Numbered from the stretch's first letter, positions 11,801 to 25,285 are shown. The stretch is 64,000 nt of DNA from Ulva prolifera (GCA_023078555.1 CM041199.1:1550001-1614000), one strand, 5' to 3'. Notes: generated by a model not told the origin, from the sequence alone. Numbers and translations are program-made.

Positions 11801-14800
11801 GGAGGTACTTGGCGGAAGCGATCGGCGGCGGCCGCTGCCCGGCGGCCGCAGCAGCCGGGGTGTGTTCGATGGCGTCGCCGCGGGCGGAGAGGCCATGCGT
11901 GTACGTCACGACGATGTTCGGGTGCACGAGGTTGGTCGCGATGGTGGCCTCGGTGGCGATGGCCGCGAGGCGGGCGCGTGCCTGCCTCCCCTCGATGCTG
12001 ACGCTCTTGATCGCCACCTCCAGCCGCCGCCACTCCCCTGCATCATGGCGCGGCGTGTGTCATGCATAGGGGGGCTTGCACGGGGGCGGGAGTTGAGGGA
12101 TGTCCGCTGGACCACGAGTCCGCGGGAATGCATCATGGAGATGATGTCCCCAGACAGCACCCCTCTGGGGAGTGCTCTAGGAATGCGGAGCTATGCCAGT
12201 AAGACAAGTTGGGCGTGAGTAGCGCAATGTGTGGCCCACATGCGGGCTGCGATGTGGCATTTGCGGCGACATGCATTGGGAGGAGTCAAGGTGGAGCACA
12301 CCATGAAACACTGTTCCATATCCCCCTTGTCCAAGCAGCCGGAATATTTGCAGCTGGTTGTTGCCGTGCACCTGCAGGCCCCCAGGTGGCTGCAGCGCCA
12401 CGGCCTCCGGGCCGCAGCCCGGCGGCAGCGGCGGCTGCGCCGCCGCTGCGGCAGGGGCAGCCGCACGAAGCCCGGCGGAAGCCGCGAGGCTGCGGCTCGT
12501 GATCGCCCCAGAGGCGGTGCGCGGGCCAGCTTCCAGGCCCCCTGTGTGCGCCAGCAACCCGGCCCCCTCGCTGAACTCCCCGCTCCTCATGCATGACCCG
12601 CTCGCGGCGCCATCCGGGATGCCTCCCGGGCCCCCCGCGCAGGCCCGCCCCGAGCGTGTGACGCTGCCATCGCTGTGCAGCCGCTGCAGCTTCTGCAGCG
12701 GCAGCACCTCCAGCGAGCAGCTGCAATCCTGTGCGCAGCGCGACGAAGCCAGGACATCCTGGTACGAACACCGCCGCGCGCAGCCCCCCTCAGCGGCAGA
12801 CGCTTCCCCCGTGCTCCGCCCTCCACAGCTCGCCCCGCCGCCCCCCGCTTCACTCGAACAAATAGAGCCACTATTACTGCTGCCGCTGCTGCTACAGCTG
12901 CTGCTGCAGCTAGTGCTGCATGCACTGCTGCTGCAACTGCCGTCGCGGCGCGCCGAGGCGCCGACCCAACAGCTGCTCTCCTGGCACCAACGCGCAGCGT
13001 GGCCTCTACTCAAGTCCTCCTGTGCCGCGAGCACAGCAGCGCCAAACCCATGCTGCGCGCTGCGCGACCATAGTGCGGGCACCCCGAGCCGCGCCGCGGC
13101 CGCCGCCGCCCCCGGGCGCGGGCCGCCCTCCCACACCGGCTCGCGCGGCCACGGCCGCATCGCCGCCTCGTCCTCCGCGCTCCGGGACGTGTCGTGGTCG
13201 CTCGCGGGACTCCCCGGTGAGTGCCCCCACGCCACAGCATGCGCCGCGGGCGTGGAGCAGCCGTCATGCATGTGGCGGAGCGGCAGCGATGCGCCCTGCC
13301 CGCTGCCGTACTCTGACGCACTCGCCATGGACCCCCCGTCCCGGCTCTGCCGGCAGAACGCATGGTGTGCCGCGTCGTATGGTCCAGGGGTGTACGAAGG
13401 TGTCGTGTCCAGGCCGGCCCAGGCGGGGCCGCAGAACGAGGCCCCCCGAGCAGTAGACGACATCGGCGACGCTGTCGGCGCGCCTGTAGCCACTGACAGC
13501 AGCATCGGGTCGCCATACCCGACCGTGTGGCTCTGGACGGTCGATGTCGAGCGCGGTGGCTTCAGGCGGGGAGAGGGGGGGCCGTTTGGACGGCCGAGGG
13601 CGAGCGGTGGCAGCGGCGCCCGCGGGAGCAAATCGTGCGACGGGGCGCCTGTGGCCACGTTCGCGAGCGGCCGAAACGACATGTCGTCGGAAGAGAGCCT
13701 GGGGATGTTTGCGGGGTTGGGGTGCGAGGCTGGCAGTGGGGAAGGTAGCGGGAAGGTGGCGTAGGCGCGGCTGTCACTGCTGTGCTGCGACGATGCGCCG
13801 ACCCCCGGAGATGCGGACTCCTCATCGCTTGTGCTGTGCGCTTTGGAGCCAGCGCAGCCTGAGCCGTGGAGGCGGCGGTAGATGCATGCGGTGGCGATGA
13901 TCACGGCGACGACGGCCCCTGCACATGCATGCGAGGCAATCGGGAACTCACACACTGTCATTCGCGCAGTGTCCGCAGCTGTATCGCCGGGCCGCCGGGT
14001 CTGCAGCCGGCAGCGTGATCACTGGAGGTGCCGCGGCGAGGCGGGGGGGGGGGGGGGGGGGCTCAATGGTGGCGAAGCCGGGGGCCCAGGGGGAGGAGGC
14101 GAGAGGAGGCGAGAGGCGAGAGGGAGTTCTGTACACAAAAGCGTGGCCCGCAGCGCGAGGGCATGACACAAGTGCGCAGGGGCGGAGAACACAGCAAGGA
14201 GCACGGCAAGCGGCGCACCGAAGGCCAGAAGCGCAGCCACGACGACTATTGCGGCGCGGGTGCGGCTCTCGCCACTCCCGCCGGCCCCCGCCGGCACCTC
14301 CGCCGGGTCTGCAGCAGGCGGCGAGACCGCAGGAGGCGCCGCGGCGAGGCTGGGGGGGGCCTCAACGACGGCAAAGCTGGGGGCCCAGGGGGAGGAGGCG
14401 AGGGGGGTGCGCGCGGCGCTGACGGCCGCGGCGTGCTCGCCGCCGCCGTCCGGCCCTCCTGGCGCCTGCATGCATGCTCCGCTCACGCGGCCTGCGACTG
14501 TGCGATTGCCACCTATGCAGCGTTGTGCCTGAAGCAATGCCTACGCTATGCATGTGATGCCAACAGAGCACAGCGAGGCGATCGGAGGTGTGGAGTCCCC
14601 GCCTCACGGAGCCTCAAGGACCTCCAGCCCACTTAGCTCGTACCTCGATAGTTCAGTAAACAGTCTACGAGAATACAGTCAGAAAGATGTACTGGGAGTA
14701 ACAGCCATATCTTCAGCAGCACCGGGTCACCGCGACACACGTCTTGGCTGGGAGTGGGAACACTGGTAGTCACAAAAGCACGAGCCATACAGTGGCAAAG

Positions 14801-15677
14801 CACCAGGTGGACCATCCAGGGGAAGGGGCAGTCACCTCGACGGGGGGCTCTGAATGAGCATATTGCAGCGCCGCCAGAGCCACATCCTCCGCCGCTGGCC
14901 AGCTCTCGCCGCACCATGCTGTCACGTTCGTGAAGTCGATGAGCACCGGAGGCTGCAGCGGCTGCACAAACCGCAGCCGCACAACTGCCACTGCCGCCTC
15001 CATCTGCGCCGTGGGTGCCGGGCCAGCGTGCCCGCGCAGCCGCCGCCTGTGGCCGTGCTGCGGCGCGACGGCGGCCACGGCGTCAGTGTCCGCTGCACCG
15101 TGAACAACCGGCCCGACGACCGCGAGCTCCGCCGGGGACCCCTCAACCACAGCGGGCAGCAGCGGCACGTGGGCGACCACCTGAACCGCATGCATGAGCA
15201 CTCAGCGTACGGCCCGCATGACCATGGATGGAGAGGCGGGTAAGCGCTCACACCCCCAAATGGGGCTGTGGGGATTTAAGTGCTGTGACAGCTACATGCA
15301 TGCCGGAACCGCACGGGCATATGCACAACATGCTGATAGCAGAAGTGGTCATACACCATGCACACACACGACCGCAGCACAGCACGCAGCGGGCGAAGCG
15401 CACAGCACAGGGCTCCTGCAGGAACGAGTCGACGGCGACGATTGCGGCCGAGTGCTGCGCGGGCCAAAGCACGAGTGCGTCGGCGGCGCTCGGCAGCGGG
15501 CCGGGGTCCGGCTGAACGCCGCTGATGTGGCACTCGCGGAGCGTCAGCGTGCTGTTTGCGCCGAGGTGCGGGGGGCCGCCGCGGCTGCCGAGGTCCAGGC
15601 TGCCGCCGCCGCATGCCAGGGTCAGGTGTGTGCTGGGGGGCAGATGCAGGGCCGGAGCGCCCGCAAAGCTGATGTGC
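8865..15677 (-). CDS. receptor-like TKL-type serine/threonine (or dual) protein kinase, N-terminus unresolved
   Basis: Nine exons on the minus strand: 15677-15368, 15180-14836, 14465-14298, 14000-12302, 12037-11793, 11423-11235, 10614-10351, 9846-9637 and 9488-8865. They give at least 1350 residues in one frame. Order: an extracellular part with motifs such as LTLACGGGSLDLG and VLIDFTNVTAWCGE, a Pro/Ala stalk, one membrane helix (AGAVVAVIIATACIY), about 470 residues of Ser-rich cytoplasmic linker, the kinase domain, and a 208-residue tail. All kinase marks are present: glycine loop LGQGGYGTVFHG, VAIK, HGDVNPANILL in the catalytic loop, DFGFS, APELL, DVYAFGVMMWEL and the late GDRP arginine. 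HGD instead of HRD is usual in algal TKL kinases. The intron ending ANILLQ has either a GC donor or a weak GTCCCC donor. The first exon(s), with any signal peptide, lie upstream of 15677 and were not found. The ligand is unknown. Confidence 0.82.
10717..10799 (-). repeat. dispersed TTTAC-tailed repeat, copy 3, inside a kinase intron
   Basis: Reverse-oriented full-length-looking copy: on the minus strand ATGTGGTCCC, AATTCGGAGTTGTCAATGTCC, GGATACGGCTCAGTAAAT, then TTTGCTTTGCTTTAC. It lies in the 620-base intron between the catalytic-loop and activation-loop exons and shares the gene's orientation. Confidence 0.75.
11766..11789. repeat. poly-G/poly-C tract just after a kinase splice donor
   Basis: A 24-base G run on the plus strand, so a C run a few bases inside the intron that follows the KYLLVQ exon on the minus strand. 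Confidence 0.9.
13994..14105 (-). repeat. duplicated stalk segment, 3' (mostly intronic) copy
   Basis: Closely similar to 14302-14406. On the minus strand both translate to a PLASSPWAP...FA...E...LAAAPP...PAADPA pattern. In my model this copy lies in the intron and supplies the acceptor (CTGCAG before position 14000) of the membrane-helix exon. It contains a C run of about 18 bases. Confidence 0.7.
14302..14406 (-). repeat. duplicated stalk segment, 5' (exonic) copy
   Basis: Partner of 13994-14105. It encodes the Pro/Ala stalk before the splice donor at 14298/14297. If that donor is ignored, the frame runs on into a second hydrophobic helix (RTRAAIVVVAALLAFGAP). Confidence 0.7.
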
Positions 15678-18600
15678 CTGCATGCCCACCCCTCTGTCAT
15701 GCATGCACCTGTCTCAAAGCTGTGCACATCAGGCTCTTTACATCTGGTGCGGTTTACAGATGTGATGGTAGCATCGCTGCAGGCATGCTTTCATCATGTC
15801 TGTTAACAGCACCTGATGTGTGAACATCCACATCTATTTACATCTGCTTACAGCAGTGATGATAGCTTTGCATGCATGCATGCATGTGAGGATAGGGCAT
15901 GTGGGTGTTGCTGCCTCACACCCAGAGTGTGTATCCCGGAGATGCAGGAGAGAGGCAGACAGGGAGACAGCTGGAAACAGGGGGGGGGGAGAGTCCAGGC
16001 TCAAGTGGCAGCATACCTGCAGCTGCACAATATGGCCCCAGCAACAAACCCAGCAACAAACGGCACGCCACAGGGTGTGGATGGGCACTGAGGAAGGGGG
16101 TTGTGCTGTGAGGTTGTGAGGTTGTGGCTGATGGCCTCCAATGGGCTCAAGTGGATGCTCAAACGGATCTGCAACAGCTCGGAGGCAGCTTGGGGAGCCT
16201 CAGGCATTGTCAGAGCGTGTGAGGTAGGATAGGCCGCATCAAGCACTCCACATCTTTCAGATGGCTCTCTGTTGAGCCATACACAAGGCCCAGTATGTGG
16301 CAGGGTGAGCTGCGGAGCCAGACAAGATGCAACTACTTGGGAACTGTGCAGATGGCAGTGGCAGGTGGGCAGGGGGGCAGCTCACATCGTGGCACTGACA
16401 TGCCCGACAAGTGCCTGCAGCAGAGGTGGTGTTCCCATGGCCACTTCTGGCAGACGGTGGCAGAGAATACTGAATACTGTCAGAGAACACTGAATACTGT
16501 GCACGTGCTTGGCACTGTTGCCTGTGCACTGCAGCTGTGCTGCAGCTGTCTAGCGCTCAGGGATGCTACAGTGTCTGGTCTGGAGATGAACGGCAGGCCT
16601 GTTCTGGAGGCTGTGCATGTAGTCGTGCGCACTGTCGACTCGTGCTGGAGAGGGTCAAGTAAGCCATCAGCTGCGGTGCCAGCATGCTGTGTAGAAACAC
16701 TGCAGTGTGTTTTATCAGACAGGCCGACTTTCTACTTATTACAAATCCGGGATTTGTGAGTTTCGGAGAGATGATCAAGATTTTCAATAATACTTGATAC
16801 CTGAGAACCGCTGTAGACAATGCCGTCATCGATGACACCGCCAGGCGGGTTCCAGCCGTTGGCTCACACGAAGCGCAAACTCCTTGCGCATCCGGCCAAC
16901 CTCGACTATGCACGAAGCCATCACACACCTAATTGGGAGCTCTCCAGCACCAGGACTGCTTTCGTGGATACATGCCGCTGGACGGGCGTCAATTGAGCAC
17001 AGGCAACGCTACGCGCGAAAACGATCACTCTCGAAAATTGCCCAATGATGTCTGAAACTGCAGCGCAGTTGGACACTATGTTCGCGGAAAGCGAGGCGTG
17101 CATTTGACTACGCCCGGATCGATCGCCAATGAAGCAACACATCCAGCTCCGGGCAGGCGCACAGGTTGTTCCACGCGCAGGCAGAAACAGCATGACCACT
17201 GCGACGAATTCGAGGCATCACAGTATTTTCCTCGTATCTAGGATGGCGAAAGAACACGAGTCATATGCAAGCAGTACACGTCACTCGAGCTCGATCGAGC
17301 TCCTGCTTCCCTGTGGTTGTGGACACCAGCCTTGCCGCGCTCACGCTCGCGCCATGCCGGCTGCACGATCTCATTCAGATGCAGATTCTGCTGTATCGCA
17401 TAGCGTTGACCCTGACACATGCTCACACATGCTCACACATTTCTGCGCGATGCAGCAGGCAAGGCGTTCGCTCATTCTGCGGGCTGTTTCTGCCAGTCGC
17501 GCTCGTCCCGTGACAGGCGATGGGACTTGTCATGGATGGCTCCATGATTTGCATGCATATGGGCAGCTGGCGCGATTGTCCTGGTGCATCATCGCATGCC
17601 GAGTGCGCCAGCTGCCGCTCGCACACACGCACTTTCGTGGCAGCACACGCACAGAGATAACCTAGCGTTCCGCGCGAAATCTGGGTGAGAACACGTGCTG
17701 GGCAGACAGACGCTTGCGTAGGTGACGTCGCCAGTAATGCTGCATCGTAAGAAGCCGATCGCACGCATTGAGGCCGTCCCGCGCAATGCAGGATATATAA
17801 TCTCGGCTGTCATGCATGACAGCGCGCGTCCAGAAGCTGAACTTGTAACGTAAGAGCTTGGAATCTGCGAAACGTGCCGCGTACACAAGTGATCACCTTG
17901 GACAGGACGTCGCCTCTGCGCGGGGCTGCCCCAGCAAGCCGCAGCATGGCGAGAGTGCTGTCTTCAGCTGTCGATCCAGAGAACATTTTGCGGTGATTGT
18001 GTAGCAAGGCCACTGCAGGCCGTTTGTCAGGGTGTGCATGTCGGTTATTACCCGCGCGCACGTCAGCGCGAAGGCATGCACAACGCCAAGTACACCATTT
18101 CGCTGGCTGGTGATGTGTAGGTGCAGTGGTGCGCACCGGTCTGAACTGGCATCAAAGTAGAGCACTGCCCTCTCCTCAGACTTCAAGGCGCCAGCTACAG
18201 CAGAAATATCGTCTGCAGATGCCACTATCTGCCGCAGCTCGTCTCTTGCTGGCGAGATGTCACTTGTTACTTCTGCCAGTCCAGTCAGAGCCAAGCAGGC
18301 GAGTAAGCCATACGCCGGCCCACATCTCATGCTAAACTGAGCTATACGGAGTTTGTAAGGAATACATGAGAGCACTGAAGCTGAAGCGCTTGCATGATGG
18401 GCATCGCCGCAGCGGTACACTGCTCAACTGTCCCGAAGCAAGTAACCGATACAGACAACTCGTGTTGAATCGGACACTTACAGCTCACGGAGAAAAATTT
18501 TGCGCACGATATGGATGAAGACGTGTGCGAGAGGATGGCCCCAACCTCTTCAATTGACGATCGATGTGGCACAGCATCAAGCCAAGAAGGGTGCTACCGT

Positions 18601-21600
18601 GATCAAGCTACAATCAGCATGTTGGGCTCAATTTTCGTCTAAACATCTTATGAATCCAGCTGTCCAGATAAACACGGTCGCTATCGCGTTGCATGTGTCA
18701 GTGTCGCCAGCGTGAGGTACCCCCTACGCCACAGTACGTGAATTCCAATATGTGAACCCCGTGGCGACATGGTGAAGCATAGCGTTCAGATCAACACGGC
18801 TTGATCAAAGCTTATCTGCCGGCATGCCTGCTGTCTACAGTAGGTCATATGTTGGAGAAGCTTGGGCGACCGCAGCTCGTGCAAGACAGGTTGCAACGTA
18901 AGCCGGTCCGTGAGCCCTCAGGATGGACCGACGGATCTATGGATCAGCACATCGTTGCAGCACAGAGTTGTACGCAAATATTTTCTGTCTAGGCGCTTTT
19001 CGCCCGCGCATCCTGCCATCGCAGTCTAGGTCGTGTGGAGTCAGCAGGCCAGCAAAGTAGCAACATTGCACTGACCGTCTCTTCGACATTGCCATCCGCT
19101 GCGTATGAGTTCGACATCATGCCAGTCGCTGCGACAGCTTCGGTCTTGAGATCCCGGAAACAACCGTACTGTGTGACTCTACGAACTCCGGCACAAGTGT
19201 GTCCCTGCCGATTGCATCAAGCTCTCGCACGGTTGCGACGGGCGCATTCCACGGAGCAAACGTTTGATATACGCAACGCCGATGACCAATCTGCAGCTCC
19301 TGGTCACACAGGTGCCCTGAGAAAGACTGACCCGGCTCTCAATGACAAGTTCTGGTGCCTTCCGCAGTGCCTGTGCTGCGCCAACAGCAGCGTACGAGGG
19401 AGATTCACATGGGACCACGCCGTATGACGTTGGTTCCTATCAGAAGATGGGCTGCTGGTCCGCGGACTGTCCAGACCTTCGGCCGGCATACTACACCAGC
19501 TGCAGTAGTACTGAAACCGCTTCAGTGGCACTTCAGCGGTGTCTCACTTGGCAGCAGCACAACGCATGGACAGTATAGAGCATGAGGCAACATGCAACGA
19601 GTTTCATGAGTTCCTCTTGCTTCTAGTCTGCAGTATACTGTGCTACAATACACTCGTGGGCTGCAGCTTTTCTGGAGCTGTGAACTGTCACTGCAATCCC
19701 TGCTTTGCAGCACCACAACCTCAGCCTACTCTGCGCTTCGCACAGTAATGGCTTTGTGTGACCAGCCGAGTCCATGCTGCTCTGTACAGATCGCACACGG
19801 TGGATGGGCTGACATGCAGGTGGTGCAATGGGGTGAAGAGGTGCCTGGTTGCATCTGGTGATCACGTTGGCTAGCAATTCGTGATCATGGTCGCTAATAG
19901 TTTCTTCGCAGGGATTAATACGCGTTGACTATCCCTTGGGGTGGAGAATCCCAGCTGTGGGAACCGCGCTGCAAGTTTGGCGGTTGCGTGTCCTGCGAAG
20001 AGAGTTTCTCGTGCTTTGTCTTAGTTTGTAGTGCCTCAATTTGTAGTGGTTTAGCTTGTAATGAGCAGACATCAGTCATCGGTTAGACACAATGCGACAT
20101 CACAAGTTGGACTAGACGCATGTTTATGTTTGGCACTCGTCAGTTTGCCCACCCCGGCTCACACAGAGAGCTGTCACTGGACACCGGGTTCACTGCTACC
20201 CAGCCCAACTCCACTCTGCACTAAATCCACATCACTGACAGCTGATTCTCATGGGGCCACACAAACACACATGCACGAGTTCCCTCACAAGGTTTGCTTT
20301 CGGCAGTCCTCTGAAGTCCTGGAGGGGCCTGTTGCTTAACACCACATTTCAGGCCACGTGGTGACCACGATGAGGTTTGCTGAGGATTAGGAACTGACAT
20401 CTGCTGACCTGTGCCTGCGCCTCTGGTGGCCTGACTGTACGTGTTGTCAGGGCACGAGGCTGCCCTCATCAGATCAGGCTAGCACACAGGCATTCATTCG
20501 TACACTTCGAAGATCAGCTGACTAGTCAACTTTAAATTGTTTCAGCAGGCTGGCATCTGCCACAGGGCGCGCAGAGCCCCTCATGAGGATGAAGAGCATC
20601 CTCAGACCCCCACGCATGCCCTGTGGTCTACAAGCAGCCGCATGGCTGACTGCAAGGGGGATGCTGGTGGTAGTTGCGTTGTGGAGAGAATAGTGCTGAC
20701 GCCCTGCGGGCATGCAGCCGCATGGCTGGTCACTCAGCGCAGAGCTACTACTGCGCATACAGATCTGGAAACACGGTTCGAGACACGAATCTCGATGATG
20801 GTGCGCACACGCTGCCCACAGACCTGTGAACAAAGAAACACTGAAGCAAAACGGACATCTGCCTCTAGAACGGAGTGCAATTACTGCTGCTGCTGCTGCT
20901 CTGTGCGTGGCTACAGGATCATCACCACCTGCCTGCGCATCACCCGAATGCTAGCGCCCATGATGAAGCAGGTGCAGCAGAGGGGTGTGCACCAAGCAAG
21001 CACCTCGCCAGGGTGACGTCCCTGCCAGACTGGGCCCAGCTAGCCTGGTGGCAAACAATATCAAAGTGACAGTCAGGCACACAGGCTTACACTGCAGTGG
21101 GTGATGCGTGCGCTAGTTGCGGCTGTGGTGTGTGCGCGTGGGGCCGGGTTGATGGTTGTGTTCTCGTGCTGCCCTCGTGCTGCCCACCTCTGTTCCTACA
21201 CACAGCAGGCCATCTCTTGCCAGTCGTGCGCCATCTGGCCTGAGGGTCGAGGCGCCCCTCTCTGTCCGCATGACGGCTTGGCGAAGCACCCTCCCGTCAT
21301 GCATGCCCGCCGCCCGCCTCCTGAGCTCTGCCTGGCACGTTGTGTGCTTGGGGCCTGCATACACTGGAACCAGAAGCAGGGACTACGTAAGCCTGATGTC
21401 GGTGTGGTGGAGGTGGATCAGCCTTGACGTGCTATGGAGAGTTTGGGTGGGGAACGGCGGTGAGACTGCGGCTTTGGGAGTGGGAGGGTTGAGGGTCCGG
21501 GGTGGGGTCCAGGCGAGGCTGAAAGGTCGCACATTTGGCTGTCTAGGAGGGGCTGCCCAGAAGACAGCTGGTGCGACAAAGTTGCAGAGGCAGGTGGCAT

Positions 21601-22358
21601 CTCAGGTGGCTGTGTGTGGTTTTGCTGTGTTGATGCCTCTCTGGCTTTGTCCTTGTGTAAGACATTATGTGCTGCTGCCCACATCATCTGTGTGGTTTTT
21701 TGCCCCACTGCACAACGTTCGCAAGGTAGGTCTGCGTGTCCGCCACAGAGTCTGTGGCGTGTCCGCCACGTTTAACATTATGGTATCATTCGGATGATGT
21801 GATGCACGCGCATGCAGTGGCAGGCCCATGCACAGACGTGCCGACAAAGCCACAGCATTCTGCATGCAGCAGCTGATGATTATTAGCTCGGCTGCGCATG
21901 CACACGAGCAGATGCGGATGTTTGAGTCAAATAGTGGGGGCCCCGGCGGACATGGTCGGTCATGCAGAAGATGGCAGGTGGTGCTTGGAGAGGAGCACTG
22001 CAGCGTCTGCCTGAAGCCCAGCGCTCGAGCTATTCGAACCTGACGAATGTACACAGTGGAACACACATGTATAAGTGATCTATCTCTTGGATGATGAGGT
22101 CGACGTAAGGTGTGAGATCGAGAAGGCACACACACGCACTAAGCGCTACCTCTGCGTGCCTGTCGGTTTCCTGGCCTGCAGCGCTTTCAAGCAGATGTTT
22201 GTTGATATGATCATTGGCGATCGCCGATCCTACATTGTACCGGTTCATCCCGGGCCGGCCTGGGTCGCGTTTGCAACAGTGCAATTGCAGAAGGTGGCGA
22301 CATGAGCGCAGCTGTGGAGGCAGCTGCTCAGCAGCGACGTCCGCACAAGATGCTCAAG

Positions 22359-22413
22359 ATTGCTTATCGATTGCTTATCGATTGCTTATCGATTGCTTAT
22401 CGATTGCTCATCG
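22359..22413. repeat. tandem repeat, five 11-bp units
   Basis: Five copies of ATTGCTTATCG, the last with one change (CTCATCG). Eleven bases is not a multiple of three, so each reading frame cycles through it and no frame here should be trusted alone. Confidence 0.9.
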
Positions 22414-22620
22414 AAGGCAGGCTCCTGGAAACGGGGACACACGACACCTGTGCGCGTACGCCACTAGTAGGCGTCGGCCTACTAGGCGACCTCTCTACCG
22501 CCGCGCGCTTGCACAGGACCACAGTGCACAATTACCTACACACAGTTAATGGGGTATGTACATGATGCAGGTTCGCGGCGGCGTGCATGCCTTTCGCCGT
22601 AGAGCAGCATGATGCGACAC

Positions 22621-22668
22621 AATAGGATACGGCTCAGTAAATTTAGATTTACTTTACTTTACTTTACA
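22621..22668 (+). repeat. dispersed TTTAC-tailed repeat, copy 4 (5' truncated)
   Basis: Begins at AATAGGATACGGCTCAGTAAAT and ends with four consecutive TTTAC-type units, the longest tail seen. The upstream part of the family consensus is missing. Confidence 0.8.
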
Positions 22669-24246
22669 ACTGTAGAGCTGTCCGATGCATCGAGACCGCG
22701 CATATCGACGAATTGCACACCATCATACGTGTCACTGAAAAGTGGACCAGACTTGCAGAAAAGGGACCTGATTGCTCAAGGTGCCACTGAGTGGCACTGC
22801 CAGCAGCTTTCGTCCCGAATGCGCAGTATCTCATGAGAGCCTGAAAAAAGAAGTGCACTGCAACGCACGTGCATGATTGTAATTACGCAATGAGACCATG
22901 TATGCGTGCAGACCATGTATATATACAACGGGCTGTGGCGATGCCGAGCCGTGCGCCAGGTGCATTAGGCCATGCAGGCGCTATAGCGCGCTACGAGACA
23001 GCAGAACGCGTGTGCACAAGCATACCGCAGGTCCATCCCCGGGTACGCCATGTGAAATTGCCGTACACCCAAGCTCCGCAATGCTCATGTTACGGCACAG
23101 AAACAAGTGCAGCTGCAGTGAACGTGACGGGCGCTCGCTGCCGTCAGCTCATTTGCCACCCACTTATATGCCACCCACAGATAGCAACCTGAACGCCGCG
23201 GAGATGGGATGTACGGCTTTGCACGGTGTTCGCAGTCTCGCACATGTGCGTGCAGCACCGCATTGCTATCTTGCAGCAGCACCAGTGAGCACTGCTGTGG
23301 TCAGCTAGTCATGTAGCTGCGATCAGCTGTCGCCAAGGTCACGCCTACAAGCTCTCGAGCTGACCAGTAGACATTCTTCGCCAGAGAATCTTGTTTTCTG
23401 TTCACTTGAGCTCAGCTAGCAGGCCCAAACATCAACCTGTGACCATCCATTGAACCAGCCATTGGTGTACGTAGCAAAGGCAAAGGCATCACGCTGACAG
23501 GCCAGTACATGGATGGCAGATGGATCGATGCAACAGATACTGCAATTATGTGTTTACCACACGGCAGGCCTACTGTCACTGATGACTGTTTTACCTTGAG
23601 ATCTTGATATCTACACGTCAGGTAGACAGCACACAGGTCCCTAGGCTGCCGCAGTTCCGCAAGCACCCTCATGAATCCTGCAACATGTTGCATCACATCT
23701 TGATCTATGCAGCTATGAAGCTAGGCCATTGGTGTGAAGTCCTGGCTGTGACACATGCGAGTGAGATGCTGAGGGCGTTTCTAGCACCAAGTGTGAGGGA
23801 GGGGAACATTAACTGCATCAATTGTACTGCAGGCCAACCCATCAGCAGCGCCACATGGCCACACTGGCCATGGGTGCCAGTTGCAACACTGCATCTTTGG
23901 TGCATGTGCAAACGACTGCCGCAACACAAACCCAGAGCTTCCCTGGGAAACCTCCCAGGGACAAGCACCAGCTGGGCTTGAGCGGAGGTGCGGCGCCTGT
24001 GCTGCACTGCCTGAACTCTGTGGAAGTGTTCAGACTTGCAGTTGCAGGTATGAGGTCAGGCACTCGCAGCACAGGAGTCCACAAGGCCTGCTGGTGTGCC
24101 ACAGGCTTCAGCTTCACCACAGAACCACAGTGAACCGTGGACCCACAGCAGCAACCCACAGCAGCACCGCTGGAAGACATTAGAAAACAGAGCAGCATCA
24201 GAGATACCAGCAGCTGCCCCAGAAGAGCTGCAGGCAGGTGCAATGA

Positions 24247-24376
24247 TGAATTCAGGTGTGCCTCATGCCACGTCTCAGAGACTGCACTGCAGCAGCAGCA
24301 GCTGTCCTGGGAGAGGACCAGCAGCTGTAAGCAGGTACAGGTGAATTCAGGTGTGCCTCATGAGGCCTCATGCCAC
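24247..24376. repeat. 25-base direct repeat about 70 bases apart
   Basis: TGAATTCAGGTGTGCCTCATG followed by CCAC occurs at 24247-24271 and again from 24342, where an extra 11 bases (AGGCCTCATG-like) are inserted. A small local duplication of unknown role. Confidence 0.75.
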
Positions 24377-25285
24377 AGGTGTACAACAGAGGCACAGAAT
24401 ATCATCTTAGACTCATCATTGAGGGATTCATCCTGTTGTAATAGAAGTCTGAGGACTGCCAGCTTGCAGCCTGTAGCTTCTCACCAGTCATCAGCACCTG
24501 CAGCGGCTGCGCATGCCTGTTCATCAACCCAAAACTGGTTGGACCAAGAGTTCCAACAAATTGACTTGTGGTAGGCAGATGCAGACACGGCACCACCCAT
24601 CCACATGGACAGAACAGAGGGCTGTCTGAGAGGTGGTGAGGCAGTGATTGTGGCAGTTCTGTGATGTGTCCACTACACCACTACTACACGGTCCCTTGGC
24701 ATATTCGAAATCAACCACACAGCCTAAACAGATGTGCCTACGGTGCTATCTGCCTCCTCGTCCTTGCCCTTGCAAAACAATCAACACAGTTGGTCGCGCT
24801 GCCGCAAAAGCAAGCTGGTTTACTCAGATGCACCCCTCGGTGGACCCATGGAGCATGAGCGGGGGTCGCCTACTAGGCACTACGTACACTACGTCCGGGG
24901 TGCGCCTTAAGGCATTCACATTGAGTGTTTGTGAAGTACAGCGGACCTGTTCAGGATGTACTCAGCCCAACTCTTGGAGGACCTTGACGACGCCGGATGA
25001 CCCGGACCACATGCCGATTCTGTGATGCATCATAGTTGCGATGCTATGCAGTCTCTCTTGGCCATGGCCCGAGACATGTAATCTGTGCACTCGAAGTGCT
25101 TGTCCAGCCAGCCAACCCACGTGGCGTCCAGCACGCCACGAATACCTACACATCCACACAAGCCCTCCATTTGAGGATTCCCCCTACGATCGCAGCCTCC
25201 TGGCACGACCGCAAAACAGACCACTTGATCTGCAAGCTATCTAGCTGTAGACCTGCCAACGGCCACACCGCGGGGTTTACCAGAG

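Noticed and set aside
12358-13764. Plus-strand open frame of 468 codons
   Set aside because: It is a GC-driven shadow of the large kinase exon 12302-14000, which joins in phase with flanking exons and carries the glycine loop and membrane helix.
13919-13955. A 37-base intron joining a CANDS-ending frame to the membrane helix
   Set aside because: Far shorter than every other intron here. The phase 0 acceptor at 14001 gives a continuous exon without it.
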